Source: Bifiguratus adelaidae
Taxonomy: Eukaryota; Mucoromycota; Endogonomycetes; Endogonales
NCBI GenBank assembly: GCA_002261195.1
Contig: MVBO01000172.1
Coordinates: 1 to 27,747 of the forward strand
DNA length: 27,747 bases
Reading direction: 5' to 3'
The notes beneath the pieces were generated by a model that saw only the letters and a list, made by a program, of their open reading frames with translations, made no database searches and was not told the DNA's origin. Below are positions 1-10,105 of the stretch, one piece after another (the stretch's first letter is position 1; each line of letters opens with the position of its first letter). The position numbers and the translations under genes are program-made.

Positions 1-1395
1 CGGAATCACTCCCAATGTGTTTGGCTGGTCCACAAATCCAAATGTATCTTCGGGCCAATTGCCTGCAGGTTTATTAATTTTCGGGAGTGGAGGATCGAAC
101 GGTCGGTCCCAGCTGATGAGGAACATGTCATACAATGAGTCCACAATGGGACCTTCCAGTTGCATGCAGAACTCTAGATTCGGCCGATCTTGGATATTGT
201 TGGACATGAGAAATGCAATCTTTCGATCAAGAATGATATATTTTGTGTGGAGAGTTCCAAGGAATGGGCGATGATAATCCTGAGGAATCGAGAGAATTCA
301 GTCTCCAGACCCCTCGTTAAGCAACATACATACCACAATCTCAATGCTCAAATTTGGTACATCTTTCACGTCTGGTAAATCAATGGACGTGTGCTCGCTT
401 GGATCGATCTTAATACGATATCCCGGGGTCACCATTTTTTTGACAAAGTGACTCCTATCGTAAAGGATCTTGACAATAACCTTCTCAGAGCCCCCTTTGG
501 CCGTCCGCTCGCTCGCTTTACGGTTTAATTCGATTAGGGCATCCCGCACCTTATTGACACTGTCTCCTTTCTGCCAATATGCGGTAGCAATGATTACCTC
601 TTCTTCCGCGTGCTCAATGGCCTTTGCACAGTGAGACATAATTTCGGGAATGGAGCCGAAAACAGTATGAGTAACGACGCCTGAACCGCTCATAAGCTCG
701 GGAGAGACGACGCCACCTAAAATATCTTGCTCAAGTGATCGCACCATAGTGGCATAAATCTGGGAAAATCGTATTCAGCGGTTTGATCCAATCCTAAAAT
801 CATATCCTACCTTTAAGAACAGATCGCTCGGTCGGTAAGGAAATCTCGGGTCATTTGCCAGGACCTCAAGCTCTTCAGCAGTGGGCTCATACTCGGAAAT
901 ATATTCTTGCAGTTTCTCCCGTCGGTAGGGGAGATGATCAATGAAGCGTCGAAACAAATTTGGTCGTTCTCGCTTGACACCCATTTCCTTCAATGCTGCG
1001 CCTGGATTCTGCTCCATGCCAGGACCTTGGGAGGCAAGATAGCCGGACACTGTATCTGGAGGAATACGATATGTGTCTGTGCGTAGTCGCTCTTCCCCAT
1101 TTTGTGATTGCATCGGTAGATTAACATTGTTCTGATCACATGGTCTTTGTGTTCCTCTTTGGCTCTCGCCTTGCGTCACCTCATCCTGTTGAGTAACAGT
1201 TCCTAAGTTGCCATTGGTGAGATCAGGACCAGCGCCTGTGATTGACATTTGAGAAGCTTGAACTTGGTGAGTCTGCTCCTGACCGTCTTGAGAGACTTCT
1301 GGAGTGGTTTGAGTGTTTATAGTTGCTTGACCGCGGACTACTTCCTGCTCAGCTGCAACTGATTCAACAGCGGCGGGTATGCCTGGATTTCCCAT
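1..1395 (-). CDS. PLD-like (HKD) phosphodiesterase family protein, 3' end outside window
   Basis: Three exons read on the minus strand: 811-1395, 334-759 and 1-279, continuing past the left edge. The introns at 760-810 (51 nt) and 280-333 (54 nt) have GTAGGA/GTATGT donors and CAG acceptors, and both joins are phase 0. The first 120 or so residues are Gln/Thr-rich and look disordered. A basic region follows (RRFIDHLPYRREKLQEY), then the catalytic fold: strand EEEVIIATAYW and, in exon 3, HTKYIILD, which fits the HxKxxxxD signature of the phospholipase D superfamily, followed by SNNIQDRPN. Only one HKD half is in view; the second should lie beyond the edge. Family members hydrolyse or transfer phosphodiesters, usually on phospholipids; the substrate cannot be told here. 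No signal peptide or membrane segment is seen. The ATG at 1395 was chosen because it is the first in the frame after a CT-rich leader. It could also be a cardiolipin-synthase-like or nuclease-type PLD. Confidence 0.82.
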
Positions 1396-1414
1396 GTATA
1401 ATGAACTTGGATAA

Positions 1415-1440
1415 AGCGAGATAGAGAGAGAATAAACGTG
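1415..1440 (-). promoter_or_regulatory. CT-rich leader of the PLD-like gene
   Basis: On the minus strand this reads as a pyrimidine run (TTTATTCTCTCTCTATCTCG) just upstream of the start at 1395. CT-rich tracts at this distance commonly lie in fungal core promoters or 5' leaders. A similar tract precedes the NAD kinase start. The role is inferred. Confidence 0.35.
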
Positions 1441-1906
1441 GAAATAACACTTTCTCTGCCAAGCTCCTTTGGTGCGCTTGAGTTTGCCTTTTATGGAAAA
1501 TGATGTCAATGTTGGCGTTGACCTTGAATATGGACGCAGACGACAATGCCCTTAGTGCCAACTAAGTCATCTCGTCTTCTCCTTGCCAACGTATAGTTAT
1601 TTGGGGTGCATAGATACAACGCTGCTGCAATTGGTCCACGATGGACCCCGCATTGTCTCCACGAAGTGCGCGTACTTGCCAAAAATGGATAATAACGTCA
1701 TCAAATTGATTGATGCACGTGAATTGAATTTAAGCCACCCAAAAGCGTCTGCAGCCGGTTATTAGGTGAAGGGAGCGAGAGCCAAGTTCCTTCTCTTTCT
1801 GCATTTGGTCGATCAGGTAAGCATATGGAGGATGATGATGGGTCATATGGGCATAGAGGTGGTATTTGAAGGCGAGAGGACGATGCAGCAGCGTGCGGCT
1901 CACAAC

Positions 1907-1964
1907 GGATGGATGTCATAAGTCGATTGATGCATGTGCATCCAGTGATGGAAGGCATCCATCC
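1907..1964. promoter_or_regulatory. Nested palindrome/inverted repeat upstream of RPL13
   Basis: The outer arms ggatggatg (1907-1915) and catccatcc (1956-1964) are perfect 9-bp inverted repeats. Inside is the perfect palindrome gatgca-tg-tgcatc (1929-1942), part of which repeats with one mismatch at 1708-1721. It sits about 240-300 bp upstream of the ribosomal-protein start, where activator sites are expected. No known ribosomal-protein motif was matched with confidence. Confidence 0.35.
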
Positions 1965-2202
1965 AAATGAATCCTCGGTTGCATGCGTTTGGTAGGGTGG
2001 TTATGCAAGATACGAGCATATGCACCTTGCTGGATGATGCCACGGACAGCTTGATTTGGTTCACGAAAAGTCATTGTGATGCCAGAACGAACATGATCAA
2101 GGCTGGACACCGTGCCCATTCATGAATGGCACAGGGAAACGCAAGGTTTGGGGTCGGATTTTGCAGTTTCTCAAGCTCGCTCTTTCTTTAGATTTCGGCA
2201 AC

Positions 2203-2888
2203 ATGGTCAAGCACAACAACTTATTGCCGAATAACCACTTCCGCAAGGATTGGCAACTGCGCGTAAAGACCTGGTTCGATCAACCCGGTCGCAAGAAGTC
2301 GCGCAGAATTGCTCGTGTCCAAAAGGCCGCTCGTATCGCCCCCAGACCCGTCGATGGCCTTTTGCGCCCTGCTGTTCGATGCCCCACCTTCAAATACAAC
2401 ACCAAGCTCCGAGCTGGACGCGGTTTCACATTGGAGGAGTTGAAGGAGGCTGGTATCAGAAAGAAGGAAGCTCTGTCGATCGGCATCTCCATTGACCACC
2501 GTCGCCGCAACAAGTCCCAAGAGTCTTTGGCTCTCAATGTGCAACGCCTAAAGTCTTACAAGGCTAAGCTTATTGTGTTCCCTCGCAAGGCTGGCAAGCC
2601 CAAGAAGGGTGATGCTGAGGTGAGCATTAGATGACATGCGGGATCAATGCGATTCTGATCAGGTACAATTAGGCTTCTGAGCTCTCTGCTGCTCAACAAA
2701 TCCGTGGACCTATCTTGCCTATTGAGCAAGCTGCTGCTGGCGAGGAGGCCCGTCCTCTCACTGAGGAGGACAAGAACCGCAACGCTTACGCTACCCTCCG
2801 CAAGGCTCGCGCTGATGCTCGTTACGCTGGTGCTCGTGCCAAGCGTGCTGCTGAAAAGGCCGAAGAGGAAGCTAACAAGAAGAAATAA
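2203..2888 (+). CDS. RPL13: 60S ribosomal protein L13 (eL13)
   Basis: Two exons, 2203-2619 and 2673-2888, give 210 aa. The intron (2620-2672, 53 nt) has donor GTGAGC and acceptor AATTAG and is phase 0 (GDAE then ASELS). The protein is a structural component of the large ribosomal subunit. Recognition rests on the N-terminal [11 protein letters not shown], the basic stretch [49 protein letters not shown] and the [14 protein letters not shown] block, all typical of eL13, and on a Lys/Ala/Glu-rich C-terminal helix ending in KKK. Length matches the family (about 200-210 aa). The ATG at 2203 gives the expected short N-terminus (MVKHNN). The last codon before the intron could also be read as extending in frame to an early stop within the intron, so splicing is required for the full C-terminus. 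Confidence 0.97.
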
Positions 2889-3105
2889 GCTTCCATTGTC
2901 ACATTAAAATACATGATAATAAAACGTCTTGTACGGCTCTCAACTGCAAGTACTCCATTGCGACTACGTGGAGTAACAGGACAACTTTGCCAATAGTTTT
3001 CGATATGGATGAAGAATATATGAAATCCCCGCACAAACTATATCCCGGAATACCAATGTACCACATATTTACAGGCATCACCGCCAGTGCGGATACACTG
3101 GACCT

Positions 3106-6100
3106 TTAGTCGATGCCAACAAGCTTCATGAATCCCTCGAGTAACGTTTTGTCTTCGTTCTGATCCCTAGGTACGTCTTCAGCAGTTCCACGGAGAGGTC
3201 CCTTCACAGGGGTCTTGTTTCTCAAGATGGGCGATGGCGACATCCTTGGGCTTGGCGAAGGATAAACATTCAATTTGTCGGCAGCCTGCAATTGTGGCGA
3301 TCTAGGTGCCTTGGGTGTTGGTTCGTCGGTCACAACGCCATAAAAATTGGGTTTGCTGCCTTTCAAGGGCTCTGGAACACCGATAATCGAATCGCTTCGG
3401 GCGAAATTGATGGGTTCGTACTCGTCATCATCGTCACCCTTGAGTGGCTCATATTCGGTGTCTGGTGTCTCTTCTACCGTGGTCGACATTTTGCGTACAT
3501 TTTGCTTGATGACAGCTTCTGGTGTTTCTGGATACCCAGTGAGAGATGATGTATAGCCACCAGGCATCCGTTCAGCTTGAATTCCCAACGGTCTTGAAAT
3601 GTTCATTTGATCAAGCGCACTTGAGAGGTCGCGAAACGAGTCATCATCCGATTGTTCAATTGATCCATCATCTATAACAGTATGTACGGCTTTAGTACTG
3701 CTTCAGCCTCCTTAATTGAGGTCTGCGCTCGTACCTCCTTCGTAATGTGTGCTTGGCGTCATGTAAGCCGAGTCTGGATATGATGCTTCATCATCTGCAG
3801 ATAATCGGGCTTGTGGACTACCGTGAATTATTTTCGATGGCGCGTTAGTCGCCTCGTGAGTTGACGTGTCTGTTGTGCTGGCTCCTTTTACTGGAGATGG
3901 AGATCGTCGGCTAGGATCATACAATCCCAACGTAGCTATAGCGGTGCCGGCCCCGGCACCTACAACGCCAATAGCAGCCCCGCTAGCCTTCTGCGCGCCC
4001 AAGGGGTCTTCTTCAACCATTGATCCTTGGGACTCTGCTAGGGGATCTTGAATAGCCTTTTTTTGTGGCCCACTAACTGTTCGAGCTTCCTTCAAGCCAG
4101 ACTCTTCAGCTCTGGGGTTTGTGTCTGGCTCTTCAGTTGTGTTGAGCGATCGACGCGTCGCTAAATCTCTCAAATCTCCTTTTTCAGTATATCCTTGACT
4201 CGGCATGGAGAAGTCGCCTGCAATCGGCGCATCTGCTGTCACTTGCTTTGCGTTGCTCTTGTTAAATGGTAATTCCAGGTCCGGGTTCAAAAATGTATCG
4301 CTCGGTAAGGCTTCATACTCCTCTGCATTGGAAAGTCCGGCAGCGTCGGCAGCTGTGGTTGACTGTAAGCGCGAAGGAATTTGAGCTTGACTCAGTGTAT
4401 TGGACTTGTTTTCGATATTTTCAGGGAATCCGCCAATCTTCGTGGCGACCTTGTCGGAGCTATCCATGGGTTCAACTGCTTGCGCCTCAGCAAATTTGCC
4501 GGTATCTCCAGTATAAGCTGTGCTTTCTGACTTTGTCTTGCCGAATGCTACAGGAATGGCTGCTAACGTTGTCCCTCCGGCAGCCCCTCCTGCCAGCAAG
4601 GCAGCATTGCGTGCGGGATGATCAATGCTTTGTTGATCATCCTCGTTGAGGCTCTCGCTCTCTTGAGTAGTGCCAAATGAATTATCCGCATTATCCTTGC
4701 TTGACGGCATCTGGGTCTGAGTTTGCGAGTCAATTGATTGGTCGAAGTATCGCTCCTCGTCTGCATCTTGACCAAAATTGATATACGTCAGCATTCCTGG
4801 CGAAAGATCTTCTTCAGCATGAGGAAGAATTGTTGCATCCATTGACGAATCCAGCGTGCCGGGCTCTCTCTGTTCTTCACCGAGGGCTGGCCCGGTTGTG
4901 GTTTCGTTTTCATCAAGCAATTGACCCTTGGGCATATTTTCTGATCCAGTGGAAGAGTAATCCATGCTATCGCTCTGCATGGCCCCTCTATGACCAGATG
5001 TAATGACATCGCTGTCCGAGGTGACACTAGGACTCAGTTGATCGGAGGAAGATGCGTCTTTTGTACGCTCCAACTCCTTTACCTTTGAACGATTGCCTTC
5101 ATACGCAGCGGCGCCAGTCACGCCAGCCGTAGCTGCCAGTATTCCGACGCCGGTGCCCAGCTCATGTTTGTGAGACACGCCTGTTAGGTTATTGCCAGTG
5201 CTACCGTAGTTCATCGATCCACCTTGAGGTGCGTTGGCCTCGATGTGTTGCGTACAGATAAGTGGATCCTCTTGCTCAATCACCTCGCCTTTGGGCTTGA
5301 GCAAATCATTGTTTGTGTCACCATAATCCAGCCCATTGTTGAATGTGCGGTAACCCACGTTTGGATCTGGTTGCTTCTCAATGGGTTCAGTGATGCCAAG
5401 CTCATCCATTTCATCTCTTGCAGTAGGTCCTCCGGATGAGCCCTTGTCCTGGGACATATTTGACACAGTCGCGTTCGGATCGGCTCGTCCGGTGTCCTTG
5501 GCGTACTCGGTACCTGACCCACTGTCACCTGGTTTGTTATCAGCGACTGGCACGGCGTAATTAGCAGTCTTGTCTGGCTCCATTGTCTCGTTGTCTTCTT
5601 TTTTGTGTCCCGCGAGAGCAGTACCTGCAACGACGGTACCCACGGCAGCTATTCCACCCACTCCCAAAGCTGTCTTTACTTTGTCGAGCAGACCCGTCGA
5701 CTCTTGGACGCCTTGTTCACTTCGATCGACCTGCTCCGATGTGTCATTTGGTATGTCTTTGTCTGGACGAATTGCATTGCCTTGCTTGACGTGTTGCTCA
5801 TCTTTCGAGAGGTCTTGCAAAATGTCGTCGATTGCTCTTGGCATCGCCGCTGCTTGGGTCGGCCGTTGGGAGGCAGTCACCCCGAAGCTCTGGTCATTGG
5901 CAGCGGCTTGCGGAGCATCTCCTTCCAATACGCTGATCAATTCGCGTTCACGTGCATCATGGACGTTGCTACTAGATCCAATATCCTGACGTGCATTGCC
6001 AGGAGACGCATCCTTGCGGTGCATGCTCGATTCTTTCACGCCATCATCCGGACGAGAGATATCGCGAGAAACGGATGGTGCTTGAAGGCCGGTTTCTGTC

Positions 6101-6546
6101 TTTCTGAGGTCCTCCGAGACACCTTGAGCGGCTATGTTCCTCGAACCTGTCCCACTGGGCGGTTTCTCCACTCCCACGCCTTCAGTAGATGCCGCAGAGC
6201 CGGTTTGAGAGGGTAATGCCGTGGGTTGATCTGCATGTATCGCCGTACTTGAAGCTTGCGCTTGCGTCTTCGTCTGTTCTGCGTTTGGCCCAGAGGGAGA
6301 CATGGCCGGAGCCGCAGGATAGGTTTTCCCTTCGTCTGTGCTCGGCCCGTGTTGGCCAACTTGACGCATCGGAAGTTGCTCCGCCTTGGGTCCAGTACGT
6401 TTCTGTTTCGTTTTCGTCGTAGTAGCCGTCGCCGTTGTCTCTTGCGCCGGCTCTGGGTGTACACGCCGTTGCCATGCCACGGCTTTCTGCTCGTCTTCAC
6501 CTATCCCGCACATTGGGGTCATACAACAATGGCCAATTCGTTGCAT
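3106..6546 (-). CDS. Large low-complexity protein with four Gly/Ala-rich hydrophobic segments
   Basis: Two exons, 3735-6546 and 3106-3671, give about 1125 aa. The intron 3672-3734 (63 nt) has donor GTACGA and acceptor TATAG, phase 1, joining THYEG to DDGSIEQSDDD. The start used is the ATG at 6546; further in-frame ATGs lie at 6522 and 6513. I do not recognise the family. Most of the chain is Ser/Thr/Asp/Glu/Gln-rich and probably disordered. Four hydrophobic Gly/Ala segments stand out near residues 293-312, 464-482, 647-668 and 853-876, each with small residues at helix-packing spacing (for example GIAAVGTVVAGTALAG). They are followed by a Lys/Arg or acidic residue run. A short motif recurs between them (MNYGSTG, MDYSSTG). 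There is no signal peptide; a Cys cluster (CCMTPMC) lies at the N-terminus. The segments could insert in or hug a membrane, or pack with each other; both are inference. No catalytic motif is visible. Confidence 0.75.
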
Positions 6547-6890
6547 GACTGTTGGCGGGGACAAGGTATCGGGCGTTTCCTCTGCCGTGTTGAATTACTC
6601 GTTAAAACCAACAAGCTCTTGAATGAGATGGCTTACACCCTCAGCCGCAAAAGTCCGTAGCGGGTGTGAGGAAGATAGATTGAGATTCAAGAACAATAGG
6701 GTACGAATGTAGTATGTAGTACAACGGGTACCCAACCAAGTGCGCACGTTGTAGAAGGAAAGTTCTACAGCGCAGAATTCAGCCCGCTCTACTTATGATG
6801 CAATCACCCTATCGCATAGACGGCGCGTTTCTGCGCAATTCATGCAACGGATTCAGGCAATTTTCTTTCACACTCAAAAAGACAGGAAAT
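6547..6890. other. Intergenic region upstream of the low-complexity protein gene
   Basis: 344 bp between the 3' end of the reductase gene and the start of the low-complexity gene, both on the minus strand. It holds the promoter of the latter. A perfect hairpin with 7-bp arms (tgtagaa, 6750-6756; ttctaca, 6763-6769) contains GAAagTTC, which fits one inverted pair of heat-shock-element half-sites (GAAnnTTC). No gene is seen. Confidence 0.4.
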
Positions 6891-7842
6891 CTAGAGCTTG
6901 CCAAAGATGTCTACTCCCCAGCTTTGACTGGGATCTACAAATCTCTTTTGCTTATCAGCTACCGCAGAGATCTCCTTCATCTCCTCGGGGCTTAACTCAA
7001 AGTCTTGAAAGTTCTTTTCAATGCGAGAGGCGGTGACAGACTTGGGAATAACGACAGTGTTGCGTTGAATGGCCCAGGAAACAAGAACGTTGGCCTCGGA
7101 TGGAGCATTGTGACGCTTGGCGATCTCTTGAATGACCTTCTCCTTCATCAAGGGTGAATCCGTGGAGCCAAAAGGTGAGTAAGCCGTAACTTGAATGTTG
7201 TTATTCAAGCAGAATTTGACCAACTCCTCTTGGGGAAGGTAAGGATGAAGTTCGATCTGGTTCATGGCTGGAACAAACTTGGACTTGGAGAGCAAGTGCT
7301 TGAGCTTGGGAATGTTGAAGTTGGACACACCAACGGCCTTGACCTTGCCGGTATCGACCAGCTTGGTCATGGCTTCCCACGTGACGACAAAATCCACGTC
7401 GGCCAGCAAGATCTTGCCATTGGCATCCTTGGGGAAAGGCGCTTCGGAAGCTTCGAAAGCAACGGGCCAGTGCATGAGATAGAGATCGAGATACTCTAGC
7501 TGAAGATTCTTGAGCGAGGTCTCCAAAGCCTTTTCGATATTCTCGGGATGGTGAACGTGATTCCACAGCTTGGTGGTGACAAACAACTCTTCACGCCGGA
7601 TACCCGAGTCCTTGATAGCCTGACCGACTTCCTTTTCATTGCCATAGATCCAAGCTGTATCGCTACGGTTAGCCCGAGCATTCGGCCATACGAGACTTGC
7701 CTGCATCAATATGGCGATAGCCGACCTTCAAGGCCGTCTTGACCGCATCATACACCTCGTTGGGCTTCGATTGCCAGGTACCGAGACCGAGAGCCGGAAT
7801 AGTTGCACCCGTGTTCAGCTTGATAGTCCGTCCAGTAGCCAT
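6891..7842 (-). CDS. Aldo/keto reductase
   Basis: Two exons, 7701-7842 and 6891-7654, give 301 aa, the usual size. The NAD(P)H-dependent reductase family (TIM barrel, cytosolic) reduces aldehydes, ketoses or aldoses to alcohols. The tetrad is complete: Asp46, Tyr51, Lys76 and His109 (HIDAAWIYGNE, VTTKLW, LMHWP). Other family blocks are [24 protein letters not shown], and [10 protein letters not shown] for the cofactor 2'-phosphate. The intron (7655-7700, 46 nt) is GC-AG: only donor AG|GCAAGT restores HIDA-AWIYG. The start at 7842 was chosen over an upstream in-frame ATG at 7887 because family members begin about here. The gene is divergent from GH78-A across 379 bp, so the two may be co-regulated. 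The closest characterised types are fungal glycerol dehydrogenase/aldose reductase-like enzymes; substrate unknown. Confidence 0.94.
7655..7700 (-). other. GC-AG intron in the aldo/keto reductase gene
   Basis: On the minus strand the exon ends ATTGATGCAG and the intron begins GCAAGTCTCG and ends GATACAG. Using the nearest GT (four bases on) breaks the frame, while GC-AG yields the invariant catalytic segment HIDAAWIYGNE. The donor is otherwise perfect consensus (AG|GCAAGT), as expected for tolerated GC donors. Confidence 0.93.
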
Positions 7843-8221
7843 GGTTCTAGAGAGTAGAAAGCGTGATTTGAAGTGCGGAACGAACATCGGAGATGAAGCA
7901 TGACGTCAATAGGTGCTTTGTCATCTCCGCTCACGTGAGTCTTGGGGCGCGCGCGGTTGGACATAGAACACACGACCATTGTATCCATGCAGACGAGTAA
8001 GACCAAGACATAAGAGAAGTATCTATCCGTGTAAAGAAACTCCCACTGCTCCTGGGCGTCAGGGAGCCTGCTCAGCCAGTCCGCATTTGCCAATCGGTGG
8101 CACAGTCGTAATGAAACGTGAGAAAAGGATCTGCAATGGACTGGGCGTCGTTTGACTGCGCACTCGGCAAAGATACATAAAGGGGTGGGGAGAAGGGAGA
8201 CTTCCTCGCCAGTGCATCAAC
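7843..8221. promoter_or_regulatory. Divergent promoter, reductase / GH78-A
   Basis: 379 bp between the reductase start (minus) and the GH78-A start (plus). Visible elements are a CACGTG E-box at 7932-7937, several CGG/CCG triplets (near 7886, 7927 and 8096), a TATA-like acataaa at about 8175 some 45 bp before the GH78-A start, and aggggtgggg directly after it (stress-element-like AGGGG). None is proven. The CGGGTAT array of the porter/GH78-B promoter is not repeated here. Confidence 0.45.
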
Positions 8222-9715
8222 ATGGGATCCAGCGACCGGTACCTGGCTGTGGCTGAGGCCTTGAAACCAATCTTGCGTGAAACGCGCGCTCAGCCGCTTC
8301 ACCTCGTGCGCTTCGAGTCCGACGACTCGTTCCTCGGATATCGCACCGTGGTTGACAAGAACGCGTCGAGCTTGGCCGAGACCTGGTTCTCGGAGGGCGA
8401 GTCCGTGGTGATTGATTTTGGCTCACATGGAGTCGGATACCTGTCCTTTGCTCTCATAGCGGATGGGTACGCAGATACACCAGCAAGGCTGCGACTGGTC
8501 TTTGGACAGGTGCCGTCGGATATCGCAGAGGAGCTTTATCCCTCCAAGTCATGGATGACCAAGGCATGGCTCCCTTACGAAGACCACACCATCGGTGAGA
8601 TACCCACGGTAATCAACATTTCCAGACGATATGCCTTTAGATACGTCAAGATCGAGATTAAGGAAATGTCGGACGAGTTCAAGGTAGGCTTTCATGACCT
8701 ATCGCTGCGCAGGGTTACCAGCGCTCCGCGGGATGTTGAACCGATACCTGACCCAACCGTGAACCGCATCGACGCTGTCGGTTTGTGTACGTTGCGCGAT
8801 TGCATGCAAGAGGTCTTTGAGGATGGACCTCGCCGCGATAGAGGCTTATTTCTCGGTGATCTTCGGCTTCAGGCGCTCGCCAATTATGTCACTTATCAAA
8901 ACAATGATCTCGTGAAGCGCTGTCTTTACCTCTTTGCGGGTTTGCGATCCCAAGGACGAATCATGGCGTGTGTCTTTGATCGACCCAAACCGCATCCTTC
9001 CAAGATCTATCAGCCGGATTACGAACTATTATTCCCAGTTGCGCTTTACGAATACGTGCAACACACGGGGGACGTCGAAACAGGACGAGACTTATTCCCG
9101 GTTTGCCAGGACATGTTGGAGCGCAATTACGCCTCGTTCTTCCAGGACGGGCTCTTCACAAAGACAGATCTTTGGTACTTCTTCGATTGGGATCAGGGTT
9201 TAAAGAGAACAGCGTGCATGCAAGCAGGCTACATTTTTGCTTACAAAGTTGCCGAGAAACTCGCCAAACTCATTCAAGCTTCTGTCGATTACAAGGCCAC
9301 CATTGACACACTATCTACAGCGGTCCTGTCTTATTACGATACCGAGCAAGGCGTCTTTGTATGCGAAGGCCAAGTGTCATGGGTCACCCAAGCCTGGATG
9401 GGTCTAGCTCAAGTATTGACACCTGCTGAACACGTGCGCGCCATTCAATGCGCCATGCACGACCCAACGGCCATGAAGCCCATGTGTCCTTATGGTATGC
9501 ACTATGTCCTGGAAGCTTTACATGTCAATGGAGCAACCGAGGAATGTTTGCGTGTGGGGAAGGCTTATTATGGTGGCATGGTTGAGCGAGGCGCCGACAC
9601 CTTTTGGGAAGTCTATGATGAGAGGGATGCTAAGTTATCGCCTTATCATGATCACCACATCAACAGTTATTGTCATGGTTTTGCGTGCACCATGAGTTGG
9701 TTTATCCGTCAATGA
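8222..9715 (+). CDS. GH78-like (alpha-L-rhamnosidase-type) glycosidase A
   Basis: Single exon, 497 aa, no signal peptide, so probably intracellular. The N-terminal third is beta-rich and resembles the accessory domain of GH78 enzymes. From about residue 190 the six-hairpin (alpha/alpha)6 domain begins. The catalytic block is DGPRRDRGLFLGD, with Asp201, Asp206 and Asp213 at the spacing of the GH78 acidic residues (0, +5, +12). The +5 residue, Glu in well-studied bacterial enzymes, is Asp here. The second catalytic region, GADTFWE (Glu463), matches the general-base block, and NSYCHGFACTMSW matches the conserved C-terminal CHG/CHAW segment. At about 500 aa it is shorter than many GH78 proteins. 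Members release terminal L-rhamnose or related sugars by inversion. It is the paralogue of the gene at 15276-16781, roughly 60-65% identical by eye. It is divergent from the reductase and followed by two pseudogenes. The true substrate is unknown. Confidence 0.85.
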   Translation: MGSSDRYLAVAEALKPILRETRAQPLHLVRFESDDSFLGYRTVVDKNASSLAETWFSEGESVVIDFGSHGVGYLSFALIADGYADTPARLRLVFGQVPSDIAEELYPSKSWMTKAWLPYEDHTIGEIPTVINISRRYAFRYVKIEIKEMSDEFKVGFHDLSLRRVTSAPRDVEPIPDPTVNRIDAVGLCTLRDCMQEVFEDGPRRDRGLFLGDLRLQALANYVTYQNNDLVKRCLYLFAGLRSQGRIMACVFDRPKPHPSKIYQPDYELLFPVALYEYVQHTGDVETGRDLFPVCQDMLERNYASFFQDGLFTKTDLWYFFDWDQGLKRTACMQAGYIFAYKVAEKLAKLIQASVDYKATIDTLSTAVLSYYDTEQGVFVCEGQVSWVTQAWMGLAQVLTPAEHVRAIQCAMHDPTAMKPMCPYGMHYVLEALHVNGATEECLRVGKAYYGGMVERGADTFWEVYDERDAKLSPYHDHHINSYCHGFACTMSWFIRQ

Positions 9716-10105
9716 GGATACCGTCGAAATGAACGGTAGACAGAAAGATCATTTCATCTTGTCAATGTAGGTAGGATAACCAAAGCGTGTTCATATTCTC
9801 TTGTACTAGTATTCTCTTCCATACAAACAACCATCTAATCATAATCAAGATTGCTTGATTTGCTTCAGGGTCTCAAAACAATTAATGCAACTTGCAGATC
9901 TATGGGATCTTGGATAGATCACCAGCTGATCGAAGATCGAAGATATTTGCAACGTCTATAAATCATCTAATCTCACTGTACCTTTTGCTTATTTTCTAAG
10001 CAGTGGCAGTGGAGATGACCATGTTCCACGGCCCCTGATATTACCTTGGCGATCGAATCTATAATTGAAGGTGGAATTGTTAATTTGCAAGCTGCAGGTG
10101 ACACG
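9716..10105. other. Intergenic region between GH78-A and the serine hydrolase pseudogene
   Basis: 390 bp holding the 3' end of GH78-A and the old promoter of the serine hydrolase. A TATA-like ctataaat lies at about 9957. Short direct repeats of gatcgaaga occur near 9930-9946. No gene is seen. Confidence 0.4.

Larger units (their letters stand above)
1396..2202. other. Intergenic region between PLD-like gene and RPL13
   Basis: About 0.8 kb with no convincing gene; open frames here are short and lack family motifs. It should hold both divergent promoters. Visible elements are two near-identical 14-mers (gattgatgcacgtg at 1708-1721 and gattgatgcatgtg at 1925-1938), a palindrome gatgca-tg-tgcatc at 1929-1942, and a 9-bp inverted repeat ggatggatg/catccatcc (1907-1915 and 1956-1964) enclosing the palindrome. 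Just before the L13 start, ctttctttag at 2182-2191 looks like a splice acceptor, with gtttgg near 2144 as a possible donor, so a 5' UTR intron of about 45 nt is possible. Confidence 0.5.

Noticed and set aside
1583-1765. Short open frame of about 60 codons in the region between the PLD-like gene and RPL13
   Set aside because: Short, no family motif, and lies where two promoters are expected; the frame is likely chance.
2221-2544. Antisense open frames across the L13 gene
   Set aside because: They are mirror frames of a highly expressed, strongly biased coding sequence and show no protein-like motifs.
6547-6564. Extension of the low-complexity protein to position 6564
   Set aside because: That codon is TTG, not ATG; the first in-frame ATG is at 6546.
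4266-6660. Several open frames of 70-200 codons on the plus strand opposite the low-complexity protein
   Set aside because: They mirror a 2.8-kb exon with biased composition; the minus frame has a proper splice to a matching last exon.
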